Source: Citrobacter sp.
GTDB taxonomy: Bacteria; Pseudomonadota; Gammaproteobacteria; Enterobacterales; Enterobacteriaceae
Length of the DNA stretch: 12,109 bases
NCBI GenBank assembly: GCA_019415335.1
Contig: DXKH01000124.1
Location: 1 to 12,109 of the forward strand
Direction of reading: 5' to 3'
The position numbers and the translations under genes are program-made. The notes below the pieces were generated by a model that saw only the letters and a list, made by a program, of their open reading frames with translations, was not told the origin of the DNA and made no database searches. This document shows, piece after piece, positions 1-8,907 of this stretch (its first letter is position 1; each line of letters begins with the position of its first letter).

Positions 1-465
1 GCGGCGGTGGATGCGAAAACCGATCCTGATTTTGTGATCATGGCGCGCACCGATGCGCTGGCGGTAGAGGGGCTGGATGCGGCGATCGAGCGTGCGCAGG
101 CCTATGTTGAAGCGGGTGCCGAAATGCTGTTCCCGGAGGCGATTACCGAACTCGCCATGTATCGCCAGTTTGCCGATGCGGTGCAGGTGCCGATCCTCGC
201 CAACATTACCGAATTTGGCGCAACACCGCTTTTTACCACCGACGAATTACGCAGCGCCCATGTCGCAATGGCGCTCTACCCGCTTTCAGCGTTTCGCGCC
301 ATGAACCGCGCCGCTGAACATGTCTACAACATCCTGCGTCAGGAAGGCACACAGAAAAGCGTCATCGACACCATGCAGACCCGCAACGAGCTGTACGAAA
401 GCATCAACTACTACCAGTACGAAGAGAAGCTCGACGACCTGTTTGCCCGTAGCCAGGCGAAATAA
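1..465 (+). CDS. prpB: 2-methylisocitrate lyase, C-terminal part (gene cut by window start)
   Basis: This is the last 154 codons of 2-methylisocitrate lyase, which cleaves 2-methylisocitrate to pyruvate and succinate, the final step of the 2-methylcitrate cycle. It acts in the cytoplasm as a Mg2+-dependent enzyme of the isocitrate lyase / PEP mutase superfamily. The frame is open from base 1 and stops at 463-465. Taking the usual 296-residue length, the fragment is residues 143-296. The family's active-site residues then fall where expected: Arg158 in MARTDA, Glu188 in FPEAI and Asn210 in ANITEFG. The catalytic KRCGH motif lies upstream, outside the window. A GTG at 7 begins an open frame here but is an internal valine codon, not a start. 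The next gene, prpC, follows after 44 nt in the same direction, so this is the operon's upstream part; its promoter and regulator prpR are not in view. Confidence 0.97.
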   Translation, partial: AAVDAKTDPDFVIMARTDALAVEGLDAAIERAQAYVEAGAEMLFPEAITELAMYRQFADAVQVPILANITEFGATPLFTTDELRSAHVAMALYPLSAFRAMNRAAEHVYNILRQEGTQKSVIDTMQTRNELYESINYYQYEEKLDDLFARSQAK

Positions 466-509
466 AACACAACGAAAAATATCTCGACCCTACAAATGAC
501 GAGGACAAT

Positions 510-1679
510 ATGAGCGACACAACGATCCTGCAAAACAGTACCCATGTCATTAAACCGAAAAAATCGGTGGCACTTTCCGGCGTTCCGGCGGGCAATACGG
601 CGCTCTGTACCGTGGGTAAAAGCGGCAATGACTTGCATTACCGTGGTTACGATATTCTCGACCTCGCAGAACATTGCGAATTTGAAGAAGTGGCGCATCT
701 GCTGATCCACGGCAAACTGCCGACCCGTGACGAACTCGCCGCTTACAAAACAAAACTGAAAGCCCTGCGTGGTTTACCGGCTAACGTGCGTACCGTGCTG
801 GAAGCCTTACCGGCGGCGTCACACCCGATGGATGTTATGCGCACCGGCGTTTCCGCGCTCGGCTGCACGCTGCCAGAAAAAGAGGGGCACACCGTTTCTG
901 GCGCGCGCGATATTGCCGACAAACTGCTGGCGTCACTTAGTTCGATTCTTCTCTACTGGTATCACTACAGCCACAACGGCGAACGCATCCAGCCGGAAAC
1001 TGATGACGACTCTATCGGCGGTCACTTCCTGCATCTGCTGCACGGCGAAAAGCCGTCGCAAAGCTGGGAAAAGGCGATGCATATTTCGCTGGTGCTGTAC
1101 GCCGAACACGAGTTTAACGCTTCCACCTTTACCAGCCGGGTGATTGCGGGCACTGGCTCTGATATGTATTCCGCCATTATTGGCGCGATTGGCGCACTGC
1201 GCGGGCCGAAACACGGCGGGGCGAATGAAGTGTCGCTGGAGATCCAGCAACGCTACGAAACGCCGGACGAAGCCGAAGCTGATATCCGCAAGCGGGTGGA
1301 AAACAAAGAAGTAGTGATTGGTTTTGGTCATCCGGTTTATACCATTGCCGACCCGCGCCACCAGGTGATCAAACGCGTGGCAAAGCAGCTCTCGCAGGAA
1401 GGCGGCTCGCTGAAGATGTACAACATCGCCGATCGCCTGGAAACAGTGATGTGGGAGAGCAAAAAGATGTTCCCCAATCTCGACTGGTTCTCCGCTGTTT
1501 CCTACAACATGATGGGTGTTCCCACCGAGATGTTCACACCACTGTTTGTTATCGCCCGCGTCACTGGCTGGGCGGCGCACATTATCGAACAACGTCAGGA
1601 CAACAAAATTATCCGTCCTTCCGCCAATTACGTTGGACCGGAAGACCGCCAGTTTGTCGCGCTGGATAAGCGCCAGTAA
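510..1679 (+). CDS. prpC: 2-methylcitrate synthase
   Basis: Condenses propionyl-CoA with oxaloacetate to give 2-methylcitrate and CoA, the entry step of the 2-methylcitrate cycle; it also has some citrate synthase activity. The 389-residue product has the usual length for the short citrate synthase-like family. The catalytic triad is visible: His235 in KHGGANE, His274 in GFGHPVY, and Asp325 in PNLDWFS; the conserved HEFNAS segment begins at His200. No NADH-binding N-terminal extension of the hexameric GltA type is present, as expected for PrpC. The ATG at 510 is chosen because GAGG at 501-504 sits at proper spacing and the length fits the family. prpB ends 44 nt upstream and prpD starts 33 nt downstream, consistent with one transcript. 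No frameshift or missing key residue is seen. Confidence 0.98.
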   Translation: MSDTTILQNSTHVIKPKKSVALSGVPAGNTALCTVGKSGNDLHYRGYDILDLAEHCEFEEVAHLLIHGKLPTRDELAAYKTKLKALRGLPANVRTVLEALPAASHPMDVMRTGVSALGCTLPEKEGHTVSGARDIADKLLASLSSILLYWYHYSHNGERIQPETDDDSIGGHFLHLLHGEKPSQSWEKAMHISLVLYAEHEFNASTFTSRVIAGTGSDMYSAIIGAIGALRGPKHGGANEVSLEIQQRYETPDEAEADIRKRVENKEVVIGFGHPVYTIADPRHQVIKRVAKQLSQEGGSLKMYNIADRLETVMWESKKMFPNLDWFSAVSYNMMGVPTEMFTPLFVIARVTGWAAHIIEQRQDNKIIRPSANYVGPEDRQFVALDKRQ

Positions 1680-1712
1680 ACCTCTACGAATAACAATAAG
1701 GAAACGTACCCA

Positions 1713-3164
1713 ATGTCAGCTCAAATCAACAACATTCGCCCGGAATTTGATCGTGAAATCGTTGATATCGTCGATTACGTGATGAACTACGAAATCAGCT
1801 CCAGAGTAGCCTACGACACCGCACATTACTGCCTGCTCGACACGCTCGGCTGCGGTCTGGAAGCTCTCGAATATCCGGCCTGTAAAAAACTGCTGGGGCC
1901 AATTGTCCCCGGCACCGTCGTACCCAACGGCGTGCGCGTTCCCGGAACTCAGTTTCAGCTCGACCCCGTCCAGGCGGCATTTAACATTGGCGCGATGATC
2001 CGTTGGCTCGATTTCAACGATACCTGGCTGGCGGCGGAGTGGGGGCATCCTTCCGACAACCTCGGCGGCATTCTGGCAACGGCGGACTGGCTTTCGCGCA
2101 ACGCGGTCGCCAGCGGCAAAGCGCCGTTGACCATGAAACAGGTGCTGACCGGAATGATCAAAGCCCATGAAATTCAGGGCTGCATCGCGCTGGAAAACTC
2201 CTTTAACCGCGTTGGTCTCGACCACGTTCTGTTAGTGAAAGTGGCTTCCACCGCCGTGGTCGCCGAAATGCTCGGCCTGACCCGCGAGGAAATTCTCAAC
2301 GCCGTTTCACTGGCGTGGGTGGACGGCCAGTCGCTGCGCACCTATCGCCATGCGCCGAACACCGGCACGCGTAAATCCTGGGCGGCGGGCGATGCTACTT
2401 CCCGCGCGGTACGTCTGGCACTGATGGCAAAAACGGGCGAAATGGGTTACCCGTCAGCTCTGACCGCGCCGGTATGGGGCTTCTACGACGTCTCCTTTAA
2501 GGGTGAATCGTTCCGCTTCCAGCGCCCATACGGTTCTTACGTTATGGAAAATGTGCTGTTCAAAATCTCCTTCCCGGCAGAGTTCCACTCCCAGACAGCA
2601 GTTGAAGCGGCGATGACGCTCTATGAACAGATGCAGGCAGCAGGCAAAACGGCGGCGGATATCGAAAAAGTGACCATTCGCACCCACGAAGCCTGTATTC
2701 GCATCATCGACAAAAAAGGGCCGCTCAACAACCCAGCAGACCGCGACCACTGCATTCAGTACATGGTGGCGATCCCGCTGCTGTTCGGGCGCTTAACGGC
2801 GGCAGATTACGAGGACAACGTTGCGCAAGATAAACGCATCGACACCCTGCGCGAGAAGATCAATTGCTTTGAAGATCCGGTGTTTACCGCTGACTACCAC
2901 GACCCGGAAAAACGCGCCATCGCCAATGCCATAACCCTTGAGTTCACCGACGGCACGCGCTTTGAAGAAGTGGTGGTGGAGTACCCCATTGGTCATGCTC
3001 GTCGCCGCCATGACGGTATTCCGAAACTGGTCGATAAATTCAAAATCAACCTCGCGCGCCAGTTCCCGACTCGCCAACAGCAGCGCATTCTGGAGGTTTC
3101 TCTCGACAGAACTCGCCTGGAACAGATGCCGGTCAATGAGTATCTCGACCTGTACGTCATTTAA
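1713..3164 (+). CDS. prpD: 2-methylcitrate dehydratase
   Basis: Dehydrates 2-methylcitrate to 2-methyl-cis-aconitate; rehydration to 2-methylisocitrate is then done by an aconitase. The 483-residue product belongs to the MmgE/PrpD family, which lacks an iron-sulphur cluster, unlike the aconitase-type AcnD used by some bacteria in the same step. Recognition rests on overall similarity to E. coli PrpD, including the segments [20 protein letters not shown] (residues 97-116) and [15 protein letters not shown]. Its place between prpC and prpE supports the call. Start ATG 1713 follows AAGGAAA at 1698-1704. The stop is 39 nt before prpE. The gene is intact. It is transcribed as part of prpBCDE, which in E. 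coli depends on sigma-54 and PrpR with 2-methylcitrate as inducer; those elements lie outside the window. Confidence 0.98.
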   Translation: MSAQINNIRPEFDREIVDIVDYVMNYEISSRVAYDTAHYCLLDTLGCGLEALEYPACKKLLGPIVPGTVVPNGVRVPGTQFQLDPVQAAFNIGAMIRWLDFNDTWLAAEWGHPSDNLGGILATADWLSRNAVASGKAPLTMKQVLTGMIKAHEIQGCIALENSFNRVGLDHVLLVKVASTAVVAEMLGLTREEILNAVSLAWVDGQSLRTYRHAPNTGTRKSWAAGDATSRAVRLALMAKTGEMGYPSALTAPVWGFYDVSFKGESFRFQRPYGSYVMENVLFKISFPAEFHSQTAVEAAMTLYEQMQAAGKTAADIEKVTIRTHEACIRIIDKKGPLNNPADRDHCIQYMVAIPLLFGRLTAADYEDNVAQDKRIDTLREKINCFEDPVFTADYHDPEKRAIANAITLEFTDGTRFEEVVVEYPIGHARRRHDGIPKLVDKFKINLARQFPTRQQQRILEVSLDRTRLEQMPVNEYLDLYVI

Positions 3165-3203
3165 GCAAACAGCGGTAAGGCGTAAGTTCAACAGGAGAGC
3201 ATT

Positions 3204-5090
3204 ATGTCTTTTAGCGAATTTTATCAGCGTTCGATTAACGAACCGGAGAAGTTCTGGGCCGAGCAGGCCCGGCGTATTGACTGGCAGACGCCCTTTACGC
3301 AAACACTCGATCACAGCAATCCGCCGTTTGCCCGTTGGTTTTGTGAAGGCCGAACCAACTTGTGTCACAACGCTATCGACCGCTGGCTGGAGAAACAGCC
3401 AGAGGCGCTGGCGCTGATTGCCGTCTCTTCGGAAACAGAAGAAGAGCGCACCTTTACCTTTCGTCAGCTGCATGACGAAGTGAACGCAGTGGCGTCAATG
3501 CTGCGCTCACTGGGCGTACGGCGTGGCGATCGGGTGCTGGTGTATATGCCGATGATTGCCGAAGCGCATATTACCCTGCTGGCCTGCGCGCGCATTGGCG
3601 CTATTCACTCGGTAGTGTTTGGTGGATTTGCCTCGCACAGCGTGGCGGCGCGGATTGATGACGCTAAACCGGTGCTGATTGTCTCGGCTGATGCCGGAGC
3701 GCGCGGTGGCAAAATCATTCCTTATAAAAAATTGCTCGACGATGCGATAAGTCAGGCGCAGCATCAGCCGCGCCACGTTTTACTGGTGGATCGCGGGCTG
3801 GCGAAAATGGCACGCGTCAGCGGGCGGGATGTCGATTTCGCGTCGTTGCGCCATCAACACATCGGCGCGCGGGTACCGGTGGCGTGGCTGGAATCCAACG
3901 AAACCTCCTGCATTCTCTACACCTCCGGCACGACCGGCAAACCTAAAGGCGTGCAGCGTGACGTTGGCGGATATGCGGTGGCGCTGGCGACCTCGATGGA
4001 CACCATTTTTGGCGGCAAAGCGGGCGGTGTGTTCTTCTGTGCGTCGGATATCGGCTGGGTGGTGGGGCATTCGTATATCGTCTACGCGCCGCTGCTGGCG
4101 GGGATGGCGACTATCGTTTACGAAGGATTACCGACCTGGCCGGACTGCGGCGTGTGGTGGAAAATTGTCGAGAAATATCAGGTTAGCCGCATGTTCTCAG
4201 CGCCGACCGCCATTCGCGTGCTGAAAAAATTCCCTACCGCTGAAATTCGCAAACACGATCTCTCGTCGCTGGAAGTGCTCTATCTGGCTGGAGAACCGCT
4301 GGACGAGCCGACCGCCAGTTGGGTGAGCAATACGCTGGATGTGCCGGTCATCGACAACTACTGGCAGACCGAATCCGGCTGGCCGATTATGGCGATTGCT
4401 CGCGGTCTGGACGACAGGCCGACGCGTCTGGGAAGCCCCGGCGTGCCGATGTATGGCTATAACGTGCAGTTGCTTAATGAAGTCACCGGCGAACCGTGTG
4501 GCGTCAACGAGAAAGGGATGCTGGTGGTGGAAGGGCCGCTGCCGCCGGGGTGTATTCAGACCATCTGGGGCGACGACGACCGCTTTGTGAAGACGTACTG
4601 GTCGCTGTTTTCCCGCCCGGTGTACGCCACCTTTGACTGGGGCATCCGTGACGCTGACGGTTATCACTTTATTCTCGGGCGCACTGACGATGTAATTAAC
4701 GTTGCCGGGCATCGGCTGGGGACGCGCGAGATTGAAGAGAGTATCTCCAGTCATCCGGGCGTTGCCGAAGTGGCGGTGGTTGGGGTGAAAGATGCGCTGA
4801 AAGGGCAGGTGGCAGTGGCGTTTGTCATTCCGAAAGAGAGCGATAGTCTGGAAGATCGTGAGGTGGCGCACTCGCAAGAGAAGGCGATTATGGCGCTGGT
4901 GGACAGCCAGATTGGCAACTTTGGCCGCCCGGCGCACGTCTGGTTTGTCTCGCAATTGCCGAAAACGCGATCCGGAAAAATGCTGCGCCGCACGATCCAG
5001 GCGATTTGCGAAGGACGCGATCCTGGAGATCTGACGACCATTGATGATCCAGCGTCGTTGGATCAGATCCGCCAGGCGATGGAAGAGTAG
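3204..5090 (+). CDS. prpE: propionate--CoA ligase (propionyl-CoA synthetase)
   Basis: Activates propionate with ATP and CoA through a propionyl-AMP intermediate, giving propionyl-CoA for PrpC. The 628-residue product is a complete ANL-superfamily acyl-CoA synthetase. The ATP-binding P-loop-like motif YTSGTTGKPKG is at residues 239-249, the adenylate-forming motif YWQTESGWP begins at 386, the LGRTDDVINVAGHRLGTREI hinge region is at 491-510, and the C-terminal PKTRSGKMLRR carries Lys592. In PrpE this lysine is the catalytic residue for adenylation and the known target of reversible acylation (Pat/CobB control). Start ATG 3204 follows AGGAG at 3193-3197. It is the last gene of the prp operon: two REP-type palindromes follow almost directly after the TAG stop. 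A 310-codon open frame on the other strand across its 3' part is a shadow. Confidence 0.98.
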   Translation: MSFSEFYQRSINEPEKFWAEQARRIDWQTPFTQTLDHSNPPFARWFCEGRTNLCHNAIDRWLEKQPEALALIAVSSETEEERTFTFRQLHDEVNAVASMLRSLGVRRGDRVLVYMPMIAEAHITLLACARIGAIHSVVFGGFASHSVAARIDDAKPVLIVSADAGARGGKIIPYKKLLDDAISQAQHQPRHVLLVDRGLAKMARVSGRDVDFASLRHQHIGARVPVAWLESNETSCILYTSGTTGKPKGVQRDVGGYAVALATSMDTIFGGKAGGVFFCASDIGWVVGHSYIVYAPLLAGMATIVYEGLPTWPDCGVWWKIVEKYQVSRMFSAPTAIRVLKKFPTAEIRKHDLSSLEVLYLAGEPLDEPTASWVSNTLDVPVIDNYWQTESGWPIMAIARGLDDRPTRLGSPGVPMYGYNVQLLNEVTGEPCGVNEKGMLVVEGPLPPGCIQTIWGDDDRFVKTYWSLFSRPVYATFDWGIRDADGYHFILGRTDDVINVAGHRLGTREIEESISSHPGVAEVAVVGVKDALKGQVAVAFVIPKESDSLEDREVAHSQEKAIMALVDSQIGNFGRPAHVWFVSQLPKTRSGKMLRRTIQAICEGRDPGDLTTIDDPASLDQIRQAMEE

Positions 5091-5095
5091 GTTAT

Positions 5096-5125
5096 TGTCG
5101 GATGCGTCGCCTGGCGCATCCGACA
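5096..5125. repeat. REP-like palindrome after prpE
   Basis: Perfect 11-bp inverted repeat TGTCGGATGCG / CGCATCCGACA with an 8-nt loop, starting 5 nt after the prpE stop. The arm resembles the conserved half of E. coli REP sequences (GGATGCG). With the adjoining REP at 5138-5174 it forms a small BIME-like mosaic. Such elements protect upstream mRNA 3' ends from exonucleases and can help transcription end; no T-tract follows directly, so classical intrinsic termination is not shown. The sequence and its 25-nt left flank recur at 11271-11325. Confidence 0.8.
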
Positions 5126-5137
5126 CCATGCGCCGAT

Positions 5138-5174
5138 GCCTGATGCGACGCTTACCGCGTCTTATTATGCCTAC
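5138..5174 (+). repeat. REP element downstream of prpE
   Basis: A typical E. coli REP unit: it begins GCCTGATGCGACGCTTACCG and ends GCGTCTTATTATGCCTAC, agreeing with the known consensus except for two bases in the distal arm. The core stem GACGC/GCGTC (5147-5151 with 5157-5161) is intact; the outer stem is weakened. It lies in the 236-nt space between prpE and codB and, with the palindrome at 5096-5125, separates the two operons. Confidence 0.85.
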
Positions 5175-5223
5175 CCACTGTTTTTACACCGATAATTTTT
5201 CCCCCACCTTTTTGCACTCATTC

Positions 5224-5238
5224 ATATAAAAAATATAT
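5224..5238. promoter_or_regulatory. Candidate Nac-binding site upstream of codB
   Basis: The sequence ATATAAAAAATATAT is a perfect inverted repeat (arms ATATA/TATAT) and fits the Nac consensus ATA-N9-TAT exactly at 5224-5238. Its centre is about 58 bp upstream of the likely transcription start at 5289. Nac, made under nitrogen limitation, is known to activate codBA in E. coli from a site near this distance. The region is very AT-rich, so a chance match cannot be excluded from sequence alone. Confidence 0.65.
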
Positions 5239-5244
5239 TTCCCC

Positions 5245-5260
5245 ACGAAAACGATTGCTT
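5245..5260. promoter_or_regulatory. PurR operator of codBA
   Basis: ACGAAAACGATTGCTT agrees at 13 of 16 positions with the PurR consensus ACGCAAACGTTTGCGT. Its right half forms the -35 hexamer TTGCTT (5255-5260) of the codB promoter, so bound PurR would block RNA polymerase. Repression of codBA by PurR with hypoxanthine or guanine as co-repressor is established in E. coli. Confidence 0.85.
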
Positions 5261-5297
5261 TTTATCTTCAGATGAATAGAATGCGGCGGATTTTTTG
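5255..5297 (+). promoter_or_regulatory. codBA promoter with UTP-sensitive start region
   Basis: A -35 TTGCTT (5255-5260) and a -10 TAGAAT (5277-5282) are separated by 16 bp. Seven bases beyond the -10 lies GATTTTTTG (5289-5297). In E. coli the codBA transcript starts in this GATTTTTTG sequence; high UTP promotes slippage on the T-run and unproductive poly-U transcripts, and shifts start choice, so pyrimidine excess lowers expression. The leader to the codB GTG is about 38 nt. Promoter elements are read directly; the start point and slippage rest on the published behaviour of this promoter. Confidence 0.8.
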
Positions 5298-5326
5298 GGT
5301 TTCAAACAGCAAAAAGGGGGAATTTC

Positions 5327-6586
5327 GTGTCGCAAGATAACAACTTTAGCCAGGGGCCAGTCCCGCAGTCGGCGCGGAAAGGGGTATTGGCATTGACGTT
5401 CGTCATGCTGGGATTAACCTTCTTTTCCGCCAGTATGTGGACCGGCGGCACTCTCGGAACCGGTCTTAGCTATCATGATTTCTTCCTCGCAGTCCTCATC
5501 GGTAATCTTCTCCTCGGTATTTACACTTCATTTCTTGGTTACATTGGCGCAAAAACCGGCCTGACCACTCATCTTCTTGCTCGCTTCTCTTTTGGTGTTA
5601 AAGGCTCATGGCTGCCTTCACTGCTACTGGGCGGAACTCAGGTTGGCTGGTTTGGCGTTGGCGTGGCGATGTTTGCTATTCCGGTGGGCAAGGCAACCGG
5701 GCTGGATATTAATTTGCTGATTGCCGTCTCCGGTGTACTGATGACCGTCACCGTCTTCTTTGGTATTTCGGCGCTGACGGTTCTTTCGGTGATTGCAGTT
5801 CCGGCTATCGCCTGCCTGGGCGGTTATTCCGTGTGGCTGGCCGTTAACGGCATGGGCGGCCTGGAGGCATTAAAAGCGGTCGTTCCCGCACAACCGTTAG
5901 ATTTCAATGTCGCGCTGGCGCTGGTTGTGGGGTCATTTATCAGTGCGGGCACGCTCACCGCTGACTTTGTCCGGTTTGGTCGTAATGCCAAACTGGCGGT
6001 GCTGGTGGCGATGGTGGCCTTTTTCCTCGGCAACTCGTTGATGTTTATTTTCGGTGCAGCGGGCGCGGCGGCACTGGGGATGGCGGATATCTCTGATGTG
6101 ATGATTGCTCAGGGTCTGCTGCTGCCTGCGATTGTGGTGCTGGGGCTAAATATCTGGACCACCAACGATAACGCGCTCTATGCGTCGGGTTTAGGTTTCG
6201 CCAACATTACTGGTATGTCGAGTAAAACCCTTTCGGTGATTAACGGTATTATCGGTACGGTCTGCGCATTATGGCTGTATAACAATTTTGTCGGCTGGCT
6301 GACCTTCCTTTCGGCAGCTATTCCTCCTGTAGGGGGCGTGATCATCGCTGACTATCTGATGAACCGTCGCCGCTATGAGCACTTTGCGACCACGCGTATG
6401 ATGAGTGTCAATTGGGTGGCGATTCTGGCTGTCGCGCTGGGGATTGCCGCAGGCCACTGGTTACCGGGAATTGTTCCGGTCAACGCGGTATTAGGTGGCG
6501 CGCTGAGCTATCTGATCCTTAACCCGATTTTGAATCGTAAAACGACAGCAGCAATGACGCATGTGGAGGCTAACAGTGTCGAATAA
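5327..6586 (+). CDS. codB: cytosine permease
   Basis: Inner-membrane cytosine transporter of the NCS1 (nucleobase:cation symporter-1) family, supplying cytosine to CodA. The 419-residue product is strongly hydrophobic along almost its full length, consistent with the 12 membrane segments of the family. A short hydrophilic N-terminus ([19 protein letters not shown]) precedes the first segment, and the polar loop FVRFGRNAK near residue 209 and the [13 protein letters not shown] loop near 345 lie on the predicted cytoplasmic side. Translation starts at GTG 5327, supported by AGGGGG at 5315-5320; no better ATG is available. The 3' end overlaps codA by 11 bp, implying translational coupling. Expression would follow the promoter just upstream, with PurR-type and Nac-type sites and a UTP-sensitive start. 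Confidence 0.97.
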   Translation: MSQDNNFSQGPVPQSARKGVLALTFVMLGLTFFSASMWTGGTLGTGLSYHDFFLAVLIGNLLLGIYTSFLGYIGAKTGLTTHLLARFSFGVKGSWLPSLLLGGTQVGWFGVGVAMFAIPVGKATGLDINLLIAVSGVLMTVTVFFGISALTVLSVIAVPAIACLGGYSVWLAVNGMGGLEALKAVVPAQPLDFNVALALVVGSFISAGTLTADFVRFGRNAKLAVLVAMVAFFLGNSLMFIFGAAGAAALGMADISDVMIAQGLLLPAIVVLGLNIWTTNDNALYASGLGFANITGMSSKTLSVINGIIGTVCALWLYNNFVGWLTFLSAAIPPVGGVIIADYLMNRRRYEHFATTRMMSVNWVAILAVALGIAAGHWLPGIVPVNAVLGGALSYLILNPILNRKTTAAMTHVEANSVE

Positions 6587-7859
6587 CGCTTTACAAACAA
6601 TTATTAACGCCCGGTTACCCGGCAAAGAGGGGCTGTGGCAGATTCATCTTCACGACGGAAAAATCAGCGCCATTGATGTGCAATCCGGGGTGATGCCCAT
6701 AACTGAAAACAGCCTGGATGCCGAACAAGGTTTAGTTATACCGCCGTTTGTGGAGCCGCATATTCACCTGGACACCACGCAAACCGCCGGACAACCGAAC
6801 TGGAATCAGTCCGGCACGCTGTTTGAAGGCATTGAACGCTGGGCCGAGCGCAAAGCGTTATTAACCCATGACGATGTGAAACAACGCGCCTGGCAAACGC
6901 TGAAATGGCAGATTGCCAACGGTATTCAGCATGTGCGTACCCATGTCGATGTTTCGGACGCAACGCTGACTGCGCTGAAAGCGATGCTGGAAGTGAAGCA
7001 GGAAGTCGCGCCGTGGATTGATCTGCAAATCGTCGCCTTCCCGCAGGAAGGGATTTTGTCGTATCCCAACGGTGAAGCGTTGCTGGAAGAGGCGTTACGC
7101 TTAGGGGCAGACGTTGTTGGGGCGATTCCGCATTTTGAATTTACCCGTGAATATGGCGTGGAGTCGCTGCATAAAACCTTCGCCCTGGCGCAAAAATACG
7201 ACCGTCTCATCGATGTTCACTGTGATGAGATTGATGACGAACAGTCGCGCTTTGTTGAAACCGTTGCTGCCCTGGCGCACCGTGAAGGCATGGGCGCGCG
7301 AGTCACCGCCAGCCACACTACGGCAATGCACTCCTATAACGGGGCGTATACCTCGCGCCTGTTCCGCTTGCTGAAAATGTCCGGTATTAACTTTGTCGCC
7401 AACCCGCTGGTCAATATCCATCTGCAAGGACGTTTCGATACCTATCCAAAACGTCGCGGCATCACGCGCGTTAAAGAGATGCTGGAGTCCGGCATTAACG
7501 TCTGCTTTGGTCACGATGATGTCTTCGATCCGTGGTATCCACTGGGAACGGCGAATATGCTGCAAGTGCTGCATATGGGGCTGCATGTTTGCCAGCTGAT
7601 GGGCTACGGGCAGATTAACGATGGCCTGAATTTAATCACCCACCACAGTGCCAGGACGTTGAATTTGCAGGATTACGGCATTGCCGCCGGAAACAGCGCC
7701 AACCTGATTATCCTGCCGGCTGAAAATGGGTTTGACGCGCTGCGCCGTCAGGTTCCGGTGCGCTATTCGGTACGTGGCGGTAAGGTGATTGCCAGCACCC
7801 AACCAGCACAAACCACCGTATATCTGGAGCAGCCAGAAGCCATCGATTACAAACGGTAA
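6576..7859 (+). CDS. codA: cytosine deaminase
   Basis: Hydrolyses cytosine to uracil and ammonia (also acts on 5-fluorocytosine and isoguanine), allowing cytosine to serve as a pyrimidine or nitrogen source. The 427-residue product is an amidohydrolase-superfamily TIM barrel using one divalent metal. Visible active-site residues, counted from the start Met, are His62 and His64 in EPHIH, Gln157, His215 and Glu218 in DVHCDE, His247 in ASHTT, and Asp314 in FGHDD; published numbering is one lower. Start GTG 6576 is preferred over the in-frame ATG at 6561 because GGAGG at 6565-6569 is correctly spaced and the length matches the known protein; it lies inside the last codons of codB. It is the last gene of codBA, facing cynR across a hairpin. 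Confidence 0.97.
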   Translation: MSNNALQTIINARLPGKEGLWQIHLHDGKISAIDVQSGVMPITENSLDAEQGLVIPPFVEPHIHLDTTQTAGQPNWNQSGTLFEGIERWAERKALLTHDDVKQRAWQTLKWQIANGIQHVRTHVDVSDATLTALKAMLEVKQEVAPWIDLQIVAFPQEGILSYPNGEALLEEALRLGADVVGAIPHFEFTREYGVESLHKTFALAQKYDRLIDVHCDEIDDEQSRFVETVAALAHREGMGARVTASHTTAMHSYNGAYTSRLFRLLKMSGINFVANPLVNIHLQGRFDTYPKRRGITRVKEMLESGINVCFGHDDVFDPWYPLGTANMLQVLHMGLHVCQLMGYGQINDGLNLITHHSARTLNLQDYGIAAGNSANLIILPAENGFDALRRQVPVRYSVRGGKVIASTQPAQTTVYLEQPEAIDYKR

Positions 7860-7876
7860 TTTCCTCTGCGTTGAAG

Positions 7877-7900
7877 AGCCACTGACCTGTGTCAGTGGCT
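7877..7900. terminator. Hairpin between convergent codA and cynR
   Basis: AGCCACTGAC and GTCAGTGGCT form a perfect 10-bp stem with a CTGT loop, 17 nt after the codA stop. The right arm includes two bases of the cynR stop codon (7899-7901, minus strand). Being symmetric, it could act on transcripts from both sides. No run of T follows it in either direction, so it is a candidate terminator or RNA 3' end rather than a clear intrinsic terminator. Confidence 0.6.
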
Positions 7901-8798
7901 ACCGTGATTCATGCCCGCCAACATCCGCACATTCTTCCAACGCCATGTGTAAAAATGCCTTCGCGGCGGCTGTCTGCCAGCTATTTTTCCGCCGCAACAA
8001 AACCGCCGTTCTCTCCAGTAACGGTGGGGCAAGGGATATAGCTTTAAGCCCGTCATGTTGTGTGGCAATCGCTGCTGGCAACAATGTGGAAAGGGAAGTG
8101 CGGCGAATCAGCTCCAGAACCGCGCTAATTGAGTTCGCCTCAATGACCACCTGTGGATGTAGCCCCGCTTTCTCGCAGTAGTGGTCAATTTGCTCTCTGG
8201 TGGCAAATTCCGCGCTGAGCAGGACCAGTTTTTCATCATGCAAGCGACTCAACGCCACCTGTTCACAGGCAGCCAGCGGATGATGTTGCGCCACGACTAA
8301 CGCTAAACTTTCTGTCAGTAAAGGAATTGCCTCCAGCTCCGGCGAATGCACAGGCGCGAAGGCAATCCCAACGTCCAACTCGTCGCGACAAAGCAGATCT
8401 TCGATTTTCTCCTGCGACATTTCCTGTAGCTGGAGCGTGATGCCGGGGTAGCGCGCATAGAAATCCGCCATTAAAGGGCCGATAAAGTAGCTTGTAAAGG
8501 TGGGAGTGACGGCGATACGCAGCAATCCTCGCGTCAGATCGGCAACATCATGAATCGCCCGTTTACCCGCCCCCAGTTCCTGTAACGCCCGGCTGGCGTA
8601 CTGTCGCCAGACTTCTCCTGCATCAGTGAGACGAATCGTTCGCCCGCTACGGTCAAACAGCGGCACGCCTAAACTCTCCTCTAACTGGCGAATCTGCTGG
8701 GAAAGCGCAGGCTGGGAGACGTGCAACGCACTGGCGGCACGGGTAAAGCTGCCATGTTCAGCCACGGCAAGAAAATAATTGATATGTCGAGAGAGCAT
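7899..8798 (-). CDS. cynR: LysR-type transcriptional regulator of the cyn operon
   Basis: Activator of cynTSX in response to cyanate and repressor of its own gene. The 299-residue product has LysR-family architecture: an N-terminal winged helix-turn-helix (residues about 4-62, with [19 protein letters not shown] from residue 18 as the DNA-contacting part) and a C-terminal periplasmic-binding-protein-like effector domain from about residue 90 ([24 protein letters not shown]). The start at 8798 is chosen because it gives the known CynR N-terminus [18 protein letters not shown]; an in-frame ATG at 8822 would add eight residues that extend into the shared control region and match nothing usual for the family. 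It is divergent from cynT, the usual arrangement for a LysR-type regulator and its target. Its stop codon lies in the hairpin shared with codA. Confidence 0.96.
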   Translation of the reverse strand: MLSRHINYFLAVAEHGSFTRAASALHVSQPALSQQIRQLEESLGVPLFDRSGRTIRLTDAGEVWRQYASRALQELGAGKRAIHDVADLTRGLLRIAVTPTFTSYFIGPLMADFYARYPGITLQLQEMSQEKIEDLLCRDELDVGIAFAPVHSPELEAIPLLTESLALVVAQHHPLAACEQVALSRLHDEKLVLLSAEFATREQIDHYCEKAGLHPQVVIEANSISAVLELIRRTSLSTLLPAAIATQHDGLKAISLAPPLLERTAVLLRRKNSWQTAAAKAFLHMALEECADVGGHESR

Positions 8799-8907
8799 TC
8801 GCCAACCTATAAGTAAATCCAATAGAACTCATCATAAATGAGACTTTTACCTTATGACAATCGGCGAGTAGTCTGCCTCTCATTCCAGAGACAGACAGAG
8901 GTTAACG
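8799..8907. promoter_or_regulatory. Divergent cynR-cynTSX control region
   Basis: This 109-nt space must hold both the cynR and the cynTSX promoters. At 8828-8842 lies the inverted repeat CTCAT-CATAA-ATGAG; its inner part TCATCATAAATGA fits the LysR-type T-N11-A pattern (T8829, A8841) and is the best candidate for the CynR site. For cynT, TAGTCT (8869-8874) could be a -10 with a poor -35 TTTACC (8846-8851) 17 bp away, as expected for an activator-dependent promoter. The cynT ribosome site AGAGG is at 8897-8901. The operator and promoter assignments are inference. Confidence 0.55.

Noticed and set aside
933..1592. 219-codon minus-strand frame inside prpC
   Set aside because: Antisense to conserved prpC codons including the catalytic residues; composition is that of a shadow frame.
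2793..3473. 226-codon minus-strand frame across the prpD-prpE junction
   Set aside because: It covers two certain genes on the other strand and has no recognisable domain.
4197..5129. 310-codon open frame on the minus strand
   Set aside because: It lies opposite prpE, which has full motif support. The translation is rich in Arg/His and shows no family pattern, and no ribosome site or promoter is evident; a shadow of GC-rich coding sequence.
5175..5223. Short plus-strand frame and T-runs after the REP elements
   Set aside because: The frame from 5041 to 5229 runs through prpE in another register and the REPs. The T-runs have no adjacent GC stem, so they are not called as an intrinsic terminator.
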